NCBI RefSeq assembly: GCF_035317345.1
Contig: NZ_JAYKTU010000011.1
Length of the DNA: 64,000 bases
From: Cellvibrio fontiphilus
Lineage (GTDB): Bacteria; Pseudomonadota; Gammaproteobacteria; Pseudomonadales; Cellvibrionaceae
Strand: one strand, 5' to 3'
Numbering within the stretch: the stretch's first letter is position 1; each line of letters begins with the position of its first letter. The position numbers were made by a program, and so were the translations under genes. The notes below the pieces were generated by a model. That model did no database searches, was not told the origin of the DNA, and was given only the letters and a program-made list of their open reading frames with translations. Below, piece after piece: positions 26,681 through 35,373 of the stretch.

Positions 26681-28105
26681 TCAGTGATGCAGGATTTTGT
26701 TCACAATGGACGTGGTGGAGCAGTTTTCCACCAACCCCAGCACCCGCACTTCGCCACCATTGGCTTTGACCAGAGAGGCACCAACAACCTGATCGACGCT
26801 GTAATCGCCCCCTTTAACCAATACATCCGGCTTTACGCGCCGCAGCAAACGTTCGGGAGTGTCATCGCTAAAAGGCACCACCCAGTTTACAGACTCCAGA
26901 CCAGCAAGCACCGCCATGCGTCGATCCAGCGGGTTGATAGGGCGCCCCTCACCTTTGAGCCTACGAATGGATGCATCCGAGTTAACAGCCACAATCAGTC
27001 GATCACCTTGTTTACGTGCTTCTTCCAAATAACCTACGTGACCTGCATGAATAATGTCGAAACAGCCATTGGTAAAAACAATACGCTCGCCGGCAGCGCG
27101 CGCATCTTCAATTGCCTGCAATAATTGCTCCTCGGTGACTACGCCACTTTGGGCGCCCTGATCAGCAATGATGGCGCGACGCAACTCAGCCGCGCTGACA
27201 CTTGCCGTGCCCAGTTTGCCAACGACTATACCTGCCGCAATATTTGCCAGCGCAGTCGCCTCTGGCAGGGTCTGACCAGCAGCAAGAGCCGCCGCCAAGG
27301 TGGCAATAACCGTATCACCCGCACCAGTGACATCAAACACCTCACGCCCACGGGCAGGCAGGTGTAGCTCAGGCTTATCAGGGCGCAACAGGCTGAGCCC
27401 CTGTTCACCCCGAGTCACCAGTACACCTTGCAAAGCCAGATCGGCCATCAGGCGACTACCACGCGCCGCAATTTCCCGTTCGGAGTCACACTTTCCCACA
27501 ATCGCTTCAAACTCCACAAAATTGGGCGTAATCACATTTGCGTTGCAATAACGGCTGAAATCATGCCCCTTGGGATCAACCAATACGGGGACACCATACC
27601 GGTGCGCCAGCGCAATCAGCGCCTGACAATCTTGCAGGCTGCCCTTGGCATAATCCGAGAGCACCATGACATCGACGTCGGCCAACAGGCGCTCAACCTT
27701 GACCACAAACTCACTGCTGTCTTCAGCGCCATATTTGTCTTCAAAATCCATGCGCAGCAACTGCTGATGACGACTGATAACCCGCAGTTTAGTCACCGTG
27801 GGCTTGGTAGAAGATACCTGCAAATCCGTATGAATACCGGCGGCGGTCAGACTGCGCTGTAGAATTTGACCCGCGTCATCCTTGCCGATCACCCCCACCA
27901 GCGACACCTTGCATCCCAACGCACTCATATTGAGCGCAACGTTAGCGGCACCGCCAAGACGATCTTCCGTCTGGCTCACATTTACCACCGGCACTGGCGC
28001 TTCCGGAGAAATACGTGTGCTTATACCGTGCCAGTAGCGATCCAACATCACATCGCCTACTACCAATACGCGGGCCTTTTCAAACGATGGCATGGTTATA
28101 TACAT
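26681..28105 (-). CDS. hldE: Bifunctional heptose-7-phosphate kinase / heptose-1-phosphate adenylyltransferase
   Basis: HldE makes ADP-D-glycero-beta-D-manno-heptose for LPS core. The 474 residues comprise an N-terminal PfkB/ribokinase domain (VVGDVMLDRYWHG, RISPEAPVPVV, DVTGAGDTVIATLAAAL) and a C-terminal cytidylyltransferase-like domain (FTNGCFDIIHAGHVGYLEEA with HxGH). ATG 28105 gives MYITMPSFEKARVLVVGDVM, aligned with the E. coli start. Downstream of msbA on the same strand, 106 bases apart, in the LPS core block. Confidence 0.96.
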   Translation of the reverse strand: MYITMPSFEKARVLVVGDVMLDRYWHGISTRISPEAPVPVVNVSQTEDRLGGAANVALNMSALGCKVSLVGVIGKDDAGQILQRSLTAAGIHTDLQVSSTKPTVTKLRVISRHQQLLRMDFEDKYGAEDSSEFVVKVERLLADVDVMVLSDYAKGSLQDCQALIALAHRYGVPVLVDPKGHDFSRYCNANVITPNFVEFEAIVGKCDSEREIAARGSRLMADLALQGVLVTRGEQGLSLLRPDKPELHLPARGREVFDVTGAGDTVIATLAAALAAGQTLPEATALANIAAGIVVGKLGTASVSAAELRRAIIADQGAQSGVVTEEQLLQAIEDARAAGERIVFTNGCFDIIHAGHVGYLEEARKQGDRLIVAVNSDASIRRLKGEGRPINPLDRRMAVLAGLESVNWVVPFSDDTPERLLRRVKPDVLVKGGDYSVDQVVGASLVKANGGEVRVLGLVENCSTTSIVNKILHH

Positions 28106-28211
28106 AGGATTTCCTAATTGGATTAAGTCCATTCGAACACCTGCTCCTATTGTTACCTGATTCTCAATGTCTTACTCGATTCACATTACTACACACGAGT
28201 TAGTTGCCCGG

Positions 28212-29984
28212 CTAAGTGGCCATACTGTCATCCGACTCATTAAACTCTTTTGCATGTAAGCGCGCATAGTAACCATGCCGAGCCAGCAGCTCAGCATGAG
28301 TCCCCTGCTCTACAATCTCGCCTTGCTCCATCACAATAATGCGATCCGCTTTTTCAATGGTCGATAAGCGATGTGCAATAACAAAAGTGGTTCTGTCCTT
28401 CATCACACGTTCCAAAGCTGCTTGGATGTAATGTTCAGATTCATTATCCAGCGCCGAGGTTGCCTCATCCAGAATCAGGATAGGTGCGTCTTTTAACAGA
28501 GCCCGTGCAATCGCGAGGCGCTGCCTCTGACCACCGGATAGACGCGCACCGGATTCACCAATCACCGTATCAAACCCTTCGGGAAGCTTTTCAATAAATT
28601 CAGTGGCGTAGGCGGCATCGGCCGCTGCACGAATAGCCTCTGGGGTGGCATGCTGCAAACTGCCATAGGCAATATTGCCTGCAACACTATTGTTAAACAG
28701 GGTGACGTTCTGGTTCACCAGCGCAATCTGGCTGCGCAAATTGTCCAGGCGATAGTCGCGCACCGAAACGCCATCAATCAGCACTTCGCCCGCATCAATA
28801 TCATGAAAGCGGTTCAGCAGACTCACCAGGGTAGATTTGCCGCTACCCGACTTCCCCACCAGGGCGATCACTTCACCGGCGCGCACGGACAGGTTGACTT
28901 TGCGCAAGGCCGGCCGTTCCTGATTGGCGTAGCTGAAGCTGACATTATTAAAATCTACGTCACCCTTTACTTTTGCCGCCTCATAAGTACCCGTGTCTTT
29001 TTCGGGATGAATATCCAACAAGGTAAAGACACTATCCGCCGCCGCGACACCTTTTAAAATCATCGGGGCCACTTCACCCAGTTGGCGAATAGGCGTCACA
29101 ATCAAACCCACCGCGGTGATATAGCCAATAAAAGCCGCCGTGCTGTCCATCTGCATAAAACTCAGCGCAGCATAAATCAGCAAACTCATCGCCACCGCAA
29201 TCAATAAATGCATTACCGGCGCATTGGCCGCGCTGGTGACAATAATTTTCATATTCTGTGCGTAATTTTTTTTGCTCGCTTGCATGAAACGATCTTGCTC
29301 ATAGGCCTCGCCACCAAAGGTGCGCATTACTTGATAGCCGTTGATCATCTCGCTGGATACCTGGGTGATATCGCCCACTGAATCTTGCACCTTGCTGCTC
29401 AAACGTCGCAAACGTTTAGCCACCTTGGTCACGAGCAGTCCCATAATCGGCGCCACCGATAAAAATAGCAGCGTCAATTTCCAGTCCAGATAAAACAACC
29501 AGCCCAACAAACCTATCACTGTCGCACCCTCGCGAATTCCCTTTTTTAGGGCATCCGTTGCAGCAACCGTCACACCGTTAATGTTGTAAGTAATTAAGGA
29601 AATCATATGGCCGCTGGGCTTCTCGTCAAACACACCGACCGGCAGGCGGGTCATGTGGTTAAACACCTGTACACGCAAATCGTTGACCACATTAAAGGCC
29701 ACTTTTGCCATAAAGTAACCGCCAATAAACATACCTAAACCGCGCATTAAAGTGGCACCGACAATCAACAGAGGCACCAACCACCGTGCAGCGGGATCTT
29801 CAGACTCAATAGCGACAACCAGTTTTTCCATCACATGTGAGTACATGACATTTGCGGCTGCATAGATGATGTAGCCCAACACACTCAGGCCAAACCAAAA
29901 GACATAGGGCTTCAAATAGCGCAGCAGACGCTGGTAGATGCGCCAAGCAGCAACCTCTGGGATATCGGGAACCTTGCGTGTCAT
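28212..29984 (-). CDS. msbA: Lipid A flippase ABC transporter MsbA
   Basis: MsbA flips lipid A-core across the inner membrane. The 590-residue half-transporter has six TM helices (about 25-310), Walker A GKSGSGKST, Q-loop NQNVTLF, the signature LSGGQRQR, Walker B ILILDEATSALD and H-loop IAHRLST. ATG 29984 overlaps the waaL stop by one base (TGATG), so translation is coupled; an upstream extension in the same frame lies wholly inside waaL and is not coding. Coupling flippase to the O-antigen ligase fits consecutive steps of LPS export. Confidence 0.95.
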   Translation of the reverse strand: MTRKVPDIPEVAAWRIYQRLLRYLKPYVFWFGLSVLGYIIYAAANVMYSHVMEKLVVAIESEDPAARWLVPLLIVGATLMRGLGMFIGGYFMAKVAFNVVNDLRVQVFNHMTRLPVGVFDEKPSGHMISLITYNINGVTVAATDALKKGIREGATVIGLLGWLFYLDWKLTLLFLSVAPIMGLLVTKVAKRLRRLSSKVQDSVGDITQVSSEMINGYQVMRTFGGEAYEQDRFMQASKKNYAQNMKIIVTSAANAPVMHLLIAVAMSLLIYAALSFMQMDSTAAFIGYITAVGLIVTPIRQLGEVAPMILKGVAAADSVFTLLDIHPEKDTGTYEAAKVKGDVDFNNVSFSYANQERPALRKVNLSVRAGEVIALVGKSGSGKSTLVSLLNRFHDIDAGEVLIDGVSVRDYRLDNLRSQIALVNQNVTLFNNSVAGNIAYGSLQHATPEAIRAAADAAYATEFIEKLPEGFDTVIGESGARLSGGQRQRLAIARALLKDAPILILDEATSALDNESEHYIQAALERVMKDRTTFVIAHRLSTIEKADRIIVMEQGEIVEQGTHAELLARHGYYARLHAKEFNESDDSMAT

Positions 29985-31189
29985 CAGTTGTTTTCCTGTC
30001 TGGGGCTGGACTTGCTCTCTTGGTAACCTTGGGCACACAGCAAGGCTCCCATCAAACCGGCGGGAAGCCAGATACAAAACCACTTGGGGTCTATCTGCCA
30101 AAAAAAGCCACGCGAATCGAATAGCGAATAAATACACCCCAGGGTTAGCCAGAGCGCTAAAGGCCTGAGCAGTGGCTGGCTTATGGCATAGCGCATAAGA
30201 TAGCCGATGTACATCAGGTTCAATATCACCCCCACCAGTCCAGTGCGATAGAACATATCTAACCAGGCGTTATGGGCATGGTTGAACAGGCTGCCATCAG
30301 CTAGCGTGATTCTCCCTTCTTTCTCCAGGCCGGAACCCCATAGTGGGTTTTGTTGTAATGTCTGGTTCCAAACATCAGCCCAAATCGTATCGCGCACACT
30401 CAACCCACGCCCTAATAACACATCATGGGTAATCTCGCGCAACCAAAAAGCAACACCCACCAGGAATAACACAACGCCAGCTTGAGCCAACCACTTGGAG
30501 CGACTTCGGCAATACAAAAGTGCAGCTACAGGCATCACGATCATTAACCCAAGAAGTGGAGCGCGGCTTTGGGATGCCAGTACCGATAGCATTAAAAGCA
30601 CAAGACCAAACAGGTAAAAACTGCTTCGTTTAAAATCCGGTGCTCGCAACCACTCGATGTAAGCCAGTAACGATAAGACTGCATAAGTAGCACCTATGTG
30701 ATTGGGGTTGCGTGTAACACTCCATCCCTCCAGCCGATCCACCAAGGGGTGAAAGGAATAGAAAACTATCAGGTTGACGACAGACATTATCGCGCCCACC
30801 AACACCAGAAGCTTAAGCACAAGAGCAACATTGATGAGCCCACGATGCGCCATCCACCCCAAGCCACAGAGCCATGCGGCCAGTATAAAAAACTGCAAAA
30901 TAAAAAAGCCCGGGTCAGGTTGTGCAGACCACAATGTGGTCAGCGCGGAATAACCACCAAACAACAATGCCAAACCGGTAAAGCGGCCGCCGTATTCTCC
31001 CGGCGAAGGCTTACGCCACAAGAGCACACACAGCATTGGAATAAAAAATGCCAAGGCATAAATGGCCTCCAGACCATCGCGCGAAGGCGCCCATAAAAAT
31101 GCACTGATAAAAACCAACAACCCCACCTTGCTCCAGGAGGCAATGTTCCGCTCCCGTGCAAGGCTGTTGGTAAAAAAAGCAAAGGACAT
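29984..31189 (-). CDS. waaL: O-antigen ligase family membrane protein (WaaL-like)
   Basis: A 401-residue polytopic protein with about 11-12 TM helices. It has the Wzy_C/WaaL periplasmic loop, including RLEGWSVTRNPNHIGATYAV and a second region NPLWGSGLEKEG...NHAHNAWLDMFYRTGLVG; the HAHNxxLD motif is typical of ligases and polymerases. Position between waaGP and msbA favours the ligase role, attaching O-antigen or other polymer to core-lipid A. No O-antigen synthesis genes are in the window. Fourteen bases after waaGP. Confidence 0.82.
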   Translation of the reverse strand: MSFAFFTNSLARERNIASWSKVGLLVFISAFLWAPSRDGLEAIYALAFFIPMLCVLLWRKPSPGEYGGRFTGLALLFGGYSALTTLWSAQPDPGFFILQFFILAAWLCGLGWMAHRGLINVALVLKLLVLVGAIMSVVNLIVFYSFHPLVDRLEGWSVTRNPNHIGATYAVLSLLAYIEWLRAPDFKRSSFYLFGLVLLMLSVLASQSRAPLLGLMIVMPVAALLYCRSRSKWLAQAGVVLFLVGVAFWLREITHDVLLGRGLSVRDTIWADVWNQTLQQNPLWGSGLEKEGRITLADGSLFNHAHNAWLDMFYRTGLVGVILNLMYIGYLMRYAISQPLLRPLALWLTLGCIYSLFDSRGFFWQIDPKWFCIWLPAGLMGALLCAQGYQESKSSPRQENN

Positions 31190-31203
31190 CCAACCACCGT
31201 GTC

Positions 31204-33162
31204 TTATGAGAAAAATTTAATTGCGCCCGGAGCATGACCAAAATCACGCTGATACATTTTTACCGCACGATGCTGCACCTGTTGCAGCAACCGCGTGTCA
31301 TGGCGCAAGGTGGCGCGCAATGGCCGATCAAAATAGCACTGCAAAAAAAACAAATAGTCGCGCGGGTTTAAATCCAAATTCAGTGTGGAGAAATACAGCG
31401 CAGCCAAATCTTTGACTCGCCATCGATGTGGGACTTGCACACGACACTGGGCACGATGTAAGTCGATTAAATAAATTTCCGGTTCAGTATCCAACCCAAT
31501 AGACTCAGGTTTCACCATAAAGTGGCAAAGGTATAAGTCGCGATGATTAATACCCGCCAGATGAAGCGCTCGCACCATCCGCGCAACCTTGCCAATAATT
31601 TGCCGACGAGGCTTAATCGCCACTGAATGTTGCTCAAAATAGTGATCCAGCTGCACCACACCCGCCAGCTCACGTGTCACGATAAACGATTGCTGGCGTG
31701 CCGGGTTAATACCGCGCTTACCATAGGCAACGGGCAATAAGCTGGGAATATTCAGCGCCCTTAATGTGTTCAGCGCTTCCCACTCGTTGTCTGCGCCCAA
31801 TACCGGCATACGAAGCTGCAGTATATTTTTGATGATTTCCCGCCAGCCAACACCGCGATGCCATTTGCGGTAGTAACTGCGACCATTAAATTCAAACCTG
31901 AGGGTTTGGCGGTCAGACATTTCGCGCGCAACTTGTCCTTGAATGTTTTCCATTAGCTGAAAAATGTCTTGCTCTTTCCAAGCCGGGATTAATTCATCGC
32001 AAACCACAATATTATCCTTCAGGCGCAACACCGAAGAGACATTCCCTCGATGGAATATTTTTTCGATCCGATCAACAGCATGCGCGGGGCGCGAAAAAAT
32101 ATCACTGGCTTGTGCAAAATTCTCTGCTCGCAACAACCAGTGTTGCACATCTGTTGCAAGCACTTTTTCCATTTGATTGGCTACAGCAATAGCATCATCC
32201 GGCGCGACCAATAACTCACCTAGCGCATATTTTTCGATGTAATGTGCATAGCCACAAACCGCAGTAGCTAATACAGGCACGCCACAAAGCATTGCCTCCA
32301 ACAGCACATTTCCCGCAACTTCTTTATGGGCTGGATGTAAAAGCAAATCGCCTGCAGCATATATAGCTGCCATATCATTGCGCCCCCCCAGGAATTTAAC
32401 CCTGTCACCAACACCAAGGCTTTTACTCAAACGCTGAAATGCACGAGCATTGCCATTGCCAACTACGGCTAAAACTGCGGCAGGTATTTTTTGTTGGAGT
32501 GCAGCAAATGCGCAAAGGCTTCTATCCAGCCCCTTGGTCTTAAATCCGGAGCCAACACAAAGAATCAACTTCTCATTGTCGGCAAGGGCCAGCTCCTTCC
32601 GGATTTTTTTCCGCATCAAAGAACGCTGTCCTGCGTCCAGTTTTAAATCTTTATTTATCCCGGGGGGCAGCAGATGATACCGCTCAACGGGAGTAGCGTA
32701 ATATTTGGCAAAAGTCGCACGCTCATCCGTGGCTATCTCAAAAATTTGGGTAGAACTCAGGTGCGAATAAACCGCTTGTTCATAGTTCAGATAAAGCCTG
32801 GCTCGCGGTGTTAAACGGTAAAAAAAACTGCGCTCTTCATAGGCCTTTTTTGCGAAACAAGAGTCGCCACAAAAATAGACATCAAGCCCCGGCATTTTGT
32901 TAAAACCAACCAATAAATCAAATTGATCGCGCTGAAACTCTTGTTGAAACGTATTAACAAAATTGCTGACACGCGCGACATTTAAAAAACCTTTGCCGTT
33001 TATGATCACCACATCAATACCGGGAATTTTTTCTCCTTGCCAGGCGCTGCAAAAAACAGTGACTTGGTGATCACGGCGGCGAGCTTCCTGTGCAATAGCC
33101 AGCATATCCCGCTGCAAGCCACCAAACGGAAAATAGCGAAAGATCACCAAAGCTAACTTCAT
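31204..33162 (-). CDS. Fused LPS core glucosyltransferase (WaaG-like) and LPS heptose kinase (WaaP-like)
   Basis: A 652-residue two-domain protein. Residues 1-372 match WaaG, a GT4 enzyme adding glucose to heptose II: FRYFPFGGLQRDML, LCVGSGFKTKGLDR and HKEVAGNVLLEAMLCGVPVLA with the E-x7-E pair E281/E289. Residues about 410-652 match the WaaP/RfaP kinase that phosphorylates core heptose: YYRKWHRGVGW, catalytic INHRDLYLCHF (H540-R-D542) and IDLHRAQ (D567). In Pseudomonas these are separate adjacent genes. No frameshift is needed; the linker reads through in frame. Followed by waaL, preceded by waaF. Confidence 0.9.
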   Translation of the reverse strand: MKLALVIFRYFPFGGLQRDMLAIAQEARRRDHQVTVFCSAWQGEKIPGIDVVIINGKGFLNVARVSNFVNTFQQEFQRDQFDLLVGFNKMPGLDVYFCGDSCFAKKAYEERSFFYRLTPRARLYLNYEQAVYSHLSSTQIFEIATDERATFAKYYATPVERYHLLPPGINKDLKLDAGQRSLMRKKIRKELALADNEKLILCVGSGFKTKGLDRSLCAFAALQQKIPAAVLAVVGNGNARAFQRLSKSLGVGDRVKFLGGRNDMAAIYAAGDLLLHPAHKEVAGNVLLEAMLCGVPVLATAVCGYAHYIEKYALGELLVAPDDAIAVANQMEKVLATDVQHWLLRAENFAQASDIFSRPAHAVDRIEKIFHRGNVSSVLRLKDNIVVCDELIPAWKEQDIFQLMENIQGQVAREMSDRQTLRFEFNGRSYYRKWHRGVGWREIIKNILQLRMPVLGADNEWEALNTLRALNIPSLLPVAYGKRGINPARQQSFIVTRELAGVVQLDHYFEQHSVAIKPRRQIIGKVARMVRALHLAGINHRDLYLCHFMVKPESIGLDTEPEIYLIDLHRAQCRVQVPHRWRVKDLAALYFSTLNLDLNPRDYLFFLQCYFDRPLRATLRHDTRLLQQVQHRAVKMYQRDFGHAPGAIKFFS

Positions 33163-33174
33163 TGTAAATTCCGT

Positions 33175-34254
33175 TTAGTGAGCCACATCAATCAGATCGC
33201 TAGATAAATTATCCAGCGCTGCCAACACCTGCTCTGGCATTAATTCGCGCAAGCATTTGTGATGAACTTTGGGGCACTCGCGCTCAAAACAGGGCGAGCA
33301 TTCAATTTTGTTGGTGATAATACTCACTCGCTCAAACAGCGGTGGTGTGTGCTCGGGCGAAGTGGAGCCAAAAATAACCGCGAGCGATTTTTGCAATGCG
33401 GCGGCGATGTGCATCAAACCCGAGTCATTACTTAATACAGCATCGGCGCAGGCAATTAATTCAATGGCCTCACCCAACGAAGTGGTTCCCGCCAGGTTGT
33501 AACAGTGCTGACGCTCTTCATCCAACAATAAATTGCGAATAGCATCGGTAACGGCATCATCTTTTGCCGAGCCCATTAACCAGACTTGCCACCCTGCACG
33601 AATTTTTTTATCGGCCACTTCAGCAAAATAATGTTCGGGCCAACGTTTGGCCGGGCCGTATTCAGCGCCTGGGCAAATTATTAACAGCGGGCGCGTCAGG
33701 GGCAACGCAAACTTTGTTAATAATTGTGGTCGATGTGACAAATCAACCTGTAACTGCGGATAGGGGAATTCGCTGAGCGCAGGAACACCCTTCGGCAAGG
33801 CGAGCGCCGCATAGCGTTGCACCATGAGAGGGAATTCTTGTTTGTTCAGAATGCGTAAATCATTTAATAACCCGTAACGCATTTCACCGCGCCAACCAGT
33901 GCGCAACGGAATTTTTGCAAAAAAAGGAACGAGTGCAGACTTAAATGAATTAGGTAACACAATCGCTTGCCCGTAGGCTTCTGGTATAAGCGATTTACCC
34001 AGTGAACGTCGCGCAGCAAAACCCAACGCGCCATGTCCCAAGGGCATATCAATAACGCGATTCACTTCCGGCATGCAGGCGATTAATTGTCGCGTCCAGT
34101 GTGACGCCAACACATCAATCTGTACCTGTGGATTGCGCAGCTTGAGTAATTTAAACAAGGTCTGCGCCATCATCATGTCGCCTATCCATGCGGGGCCAAT
34201 CACCAAAATTTTTTGGATTTTTTTCAGCTCGGCAGGGAAATCAAATTCTGTCAT
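33175..34254 (-). CDS. waaF: ADP-heptose:LPS heptosyltransferase II
   Basis: GT9 enzyme adding the second heptose to inner core. The 359 residues show VIGPAWIGDMMMAQTL, MPLGHGALGF, LPNSFKSALVPFFAKIPLRTGWRGEMRYGLLND, CPGAEYGPAKRWP and SNDSGLMHIAAAL, matching WaaF rather than WaaC along the length. A Cys-rich C-terminal segment (CSPCFERECPKVHHKC) is also seen in Pseudomonas relatives. About 14 residues precede the usual start, so a slightly later start is possible. The stop is 12 bases from waaGP, and waaC is not between them. Confidence 0.94.
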   Translation of the reverse strand: MTEFDFPAELKKIQKILVIGPAWIGDMMMAQTLFKLLKLRNPQVQIDVLASHWTRQLIACMPEVNRVIDMPLGHGALGFAARRSLGKSLIPEAYGQAIVLPNSFKSALVPFFAKIPLRTGWRGEMRYGLLNDLRILNKQEFPLMVQRYAALALPKGVPALSEFPYPQLQVDLSHRPQLLTKFALPLTRPLLIICPGAEYGPAKRWPEHYFAEVADKKIRAGWQVWLMGSAKDDAVTDAIRNLLLDEERQHCYNLAGTTSLGEAIELIACADAVLSNDSGLMHIAAALQKSLAVIFGSTSPEHTPPLFERVSIITNKIECSPCFERECPKVHHKCLRELMPEQVLAALDNLSSDLIDVAH

Positions 34255-34309
34255 AGGCAGGACACAAGTAGTGGCAGAAAAAAATGATTGTTGCGGATAA
34301 AAACAGCAG

Positions 34310-34342
34310 GCATAAAAAATAACGGAGCCTTGCGGCTCCGTT
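34310..34342 (-). terminator. Intrinsic terminator after ilvE
   Basis: Read on the minus strand: AACGGAGCC / GGCTCCGTT stem (34321-34342) with a TTGC-type loop, then a run of T residues (34314-34319 complement). It separates ilvE from the waa genes. Confidence 0.85.
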
Positions 34343-34352
34343 GATCTGGCGA

Positions 34353-35282
34353 TTATTTTGCCACTGGCGCCAGCCAGCTAGTGTGCTCAGGCAATTCACC
34401 GCGCACAGATTTGAAATACAAATCCTGCAGGCGGGTGGTAATCGGGCCGCGGCGACCTTCACCAATAATACGGCCATCCAGTTCGCGGATCGGCAGTACT
34501 TCTGCTGCAGTACCGGTGAAGAAAGCTTCATCAGCGACATAAACTTCATCGCGCGTGATGCGCTTTTCCTTGATGGTGTAACCGCAGTCTGCAGCCAAAT
34601 GGAAAATGGTGTTGCGGGTGATGCCGTCCAGGCAAGAAGTCAGTTCCGGCGTGTAGATAACGCCATCGCGCACCAAAAAGAAATTCTCGCCGCTACCCTC
34701 TGCAACATAACCTTCGTTATCCAACAGCAGCGCCTCTTCACAACCACTGTCCAAGGCTTCCTGTAGCGCAAGCAGTGAGTTGATGTAGTGACCGTTAGCT
34801 TTTGCCTTACACATGGAGATATTCACGTGGTGACGGGTGTAACTGGACGTGCGAATGCGGATACCCAGATCGCGCGCTTCCGGCGACATGTAGGACGGCC
34901 AGTGCCAAGCGGCAACCATAACGTGCACTTTCAGGTTGTCGGCGCGCAGGCCCATGCCTTCGGAACCGTAAAACGCCATAGGGCGCAGGTAGGCTTCGGC
35001 CAAACCGTTTTCACGCACTACCATTTTGTGGGCTTCGTTTACCACGTCTTTGGTGTAAGGCATTTTCATGCGCATGATGTGCGCCGAGCGAAACAGTCGA
35101 TCAGTGTGTTCTTGCAAACGGAAAATACTGGTGCCCATGCTATCGCTTTTATAAGCGCGCACACCTTCAAACACACCCATGCCATAGTGCAGGGTGTGAG
35201 TAAGAACATGAACCTTGGCATCGCGCCAGGGAATGAGTTCACCATCGAGCCAAATAACGCCGTCGCGGTCGGCAAAAGACAT
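34353..35282 (-). CDS. ilvE: Branched-chain amino acid aminotransferase
   Basis: PLP fold-type IV enzyme for the last step of valine, leucine and isoleucine synthesis. The 309 residues show GVFEGVRAYKSD, the PLP-lysine region SMCKAKANGHYINSLLA, EALLLDNEGYVAEGSGENFF and the phosphate-binding FFTGTAAEVLPI. Length and blocks match E. coli/Pseudomonas IlvE. Lies between glnE and waaF as in Pseudomonas, 91 bases after glnE's predicted upstream neighbour, and has its own terminator. ilvD is elsewhere in the window (47.1 kb). Confidence 0.96.
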   Translation of the reverse strand: MSFADRDGVIWLDGELIPWRDAKVHVLTHTLHYGMGVFEGVRAYKSDSMGTSIFRLQEHTDRLFRSAHIMRMKMPYTKDVVNEAHKMVVRENGLAEAYLRPMAFYGSEGMGLRADNLKVHVMVAAWHWPSYMSPEARDLGIRIRTSSYTRHHVNISMCKAKANGHYINSLLALQEALDSGCEEALLLDNEGYVAEGSGENFFLVRDGVIYTPELTSCLDGITRNTIFHLAADCGYTIKEKRITRDEVYVADEAFFTGTAAEVLPIRELDGRIIGEGRRGPITTRLQDLYFKSVRGELPEHTSWLAPVAK

Positions 35283-35373
35283 AACAACTCCAAAAAATTC
35301 TGTGTGAGAAAAAAATTCTGTTGTTTAAGGGATTACCCGGCATGGCGGAAGCACAGGCCGTAATCCGGCGCTG

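Noticed and set aside
29985..30137. N-terminal extension of msbA
   Set aside because: Overlaps the waaL coding frame; homology of MsbA begins at ATG 29984, which overlaps the waaL stop.
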